DNA from: Treponema sp.
GTDB lineage: Bacteria; Spirochaetota; Spirochaetia; Treponematales; Breznakiellaceae
Length of the DNA stretch: 6,582 nt
Reading direction: 5' to 3'
Assembly (NCBI GenBank): GCA_031255875.1
Contig: JAIRRR010000149.1
Location: 1 to 6,582 of the forward strand
Shown here piece by piece: positions 5,611 to 6,582 of the stretch. A program made the position numbers and the translations under genes. The notes under the pieces are model-generated. The model ran no database searches and was not told the DNA's origin. It was given only the letters and a program-made list of their open reading frames with translations. The stretch's first letter is position 1. Every line of letters begins with the position of its first letter.

Positions 5611-6582
5611 CTACAGCAGGAAGGCGCGTTTCGCCTCGCTGCGGAGTTCTTCCCGGTAGTCCGGGTGGGCTATGTTTATCAGGGAAGAGGCCCTTTCCCG
5701 CGAAGAAGCGCCGCGCAGCGAGGCCACGCCGAATTCGGTCACCACATAATCCACGTCCGCGCGGAGGAGCGAGATAACGGTCCCCGCCGGGTGGGTGCAG
5801 ACAATCTTTGAAACCCGCTCTTTCCCGCCGTCCCTGTTCTTTACCATCGCGGTTGAGTGCAGGGCGATGATCGACTTGCCGCCCCTCGACATCTTGGCGC
5901 CCGCCGCGGTATCCGTCTGCCCGCCGATCCCGCTGAGCTGTAGCGGCCCTATGGCTTCGGAGGCGCACTGCCCCATCAAATCGATCTGGAGCGTGCTGTT
6001 TACCGAGATCATCTTGTCGTTTTTCGCGATTTCAAAGGGGGAGTTGGCGCGGGAGACGGTCAGATGCAGCACGCCTATATTGTCGTCGAGGAATTGGTAC
6101 GTCTCCCTGCTCCCGTAGGTGAAAGTGGTGACCATCCTGCCCGGAAGGTAAGTTTTTCTTTTGTTCGTTACAACGCCGGCTTCGCAGAGCTTTACCAGGC
6201 CGTCGCCCAGCATCTCGGTATGCACGCCCAGGTCGTGCTTGTCCATCAGCTCGGCCGCAACGGCATCCGGGATACCGCCTATGCCCAGCTGGATCGTAGA
6301 CCCGTCCTCTATCATCCCGGCAACGTATTTCCCTATCACCCTGTCTGTTTCCGTTGCCTCCCTGGGCTTCAGGCACTCCAGGCTGTTGTCGCCCTGGTAA
6401 ATAAAATCCGCTTCGCTTACGTGGATGTACGTGTCCCCGAAGGTGCGCGGGAGGCTTTCGTTGATCTCCAGTATCCTGAGATCCGCGCGGCCGACCAGGT
6501 CCCGGCTCGACATGGCCATAGGCCCGGTGGTAAAGAAGCCGTGCTTGTCCATCGGCGTAACACAGGTGATAAAAATATCAAC
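5611..6582 (-). CDS. Family I CoA-transferase / acetyl-CoA hydrolase (4-hydroxybutyrate or butyrate type), 5' end outside window
   Basis: 323 residues are visible; the frame is open to the right edge and the first residues (VDIFITCVTPMDKHGFFTTG) already belong to the conserved fold, so roughly the first 110 residues of a usual 430-450 are missing. The ATG at 6550-6552 is internal. These cytoplasmic enzymes exchange CoA between acetyl-CoA and acids such as butyrate, 4-hydroxybutyrate, propionate or succinate through a glutamyl-CoA intermediate. Visible landmarks are GIGGIPDAVA (100-109) for CoA binding, HTEMLGDG (121-128) where E123 is the probable catalytic Glu, VNSTLQIDLMGQ (194-205), GIGGQTD (218-224) and YVVTEFGVASLRG (279-291), followed by the typical AHPDYREEL end. 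The pattern is nearest to 4-hydroxybutyrate CoA-transferase and butyryl-CoA:acetate CoA-transferase, but the acyl substrate cannot be decided from sequence. It is likely a separate transcription unit ended by the hairpin at 5525-5554. Confidence 0.92.
   Translation of the reverse strand, partial: VDIFITCVTPMDKHGFFTTGPMAMSSRDLVGRADLRILEINESLPRTFGDTYIHVSEADFIYQGDNSLECLKPREATETDRVIGKYVAGMIEDGSTIQLGIGGIPDAVAAELMDKHDLGVHTEMLGDGLVKLCEAGVVTNKRKTYLPGRMVTTFTYGSRETYQFLDDNIGVLHLTVSRANSPFEIAKNDKMISVNSTLQIDLMGQCASEAIGPLQLSGIGGQTDTAAGAKMSRGGKSIIALHSTAMVKNRDGGKERVSKIVCTHPAGTVISLLRADVDYVVTEFGVASLRGASSRERASSLINIAHPDYREELRSEAKRAFLL

Overview
The window comes from a GC-rich bacterial chromosome in which every recognisable gene lies on the minus strand. 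In transcription order (right to left) these are: the C-terminal three quarters of a family I CoA-transferase / acetyl-CoA hydrolase; a lipoate-protein ligase (lplA); a lipoyl synthase (lipA); a small polyferredoxin with four [4Fe-4S] motifs; an aconitase-superfamily hydratase of the uncharacterised YbhJ type; and the first 29 codons of a HAD phosphatase that looks like phosphoglycolate phosphatase (gph). I see no tRNA, rRNA, CRISPR array, transposase or intact mobile element.

Gene content suggests an anaerobe: a ferredoxin-type electron carrier, oxygen-sensitive Fe-S enzymes and a CoA-transferase typical of acetate, butyrate or 4-hydroxybutyrate metabolism. The proteins and the hairpin-rich spacer look to me most like a termite-gut treponeme (Spirochaetes). 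That is an impression from sequence style and is not proven by anything in the window.

Layout. 5611-6582 is the CoA-transferase, followed by a perfect 13-bp-stem hairpin (5525-5554) that probably ends its transcript. 4480-5481 is lplA, opening with a TTG codon behind a strong Shine-Dalgarno. 3538-4398 is lipA. The two genes form a lipoate uptake/attachment plus sulfur-insertion pair, with no lipB in view. A 17-bp direct repeat lies in the spacer on each side of lipA. 3265-3537 is a spacer with a tandem 13-bp repeat just upstream of the ferredoxin. 2875-3264 (ferredoxin) and 427-2847 (hydratase) are 27 bases apart and look like a two-gene operon. 89-426 is a non-coding spacer packed with four consecutive inverted repeats, followed by gph running off the left edge.

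The parts most worth a second look are the polyferredoxin/hydratase pair, where an orphan aconitase-family enzyme with an altered active-site motif sits beside an electron carrier; the multi-hairpin element at 208-418; and the repeats flanking lipA. I found no clear evidence of a complete, previously undescribed system.
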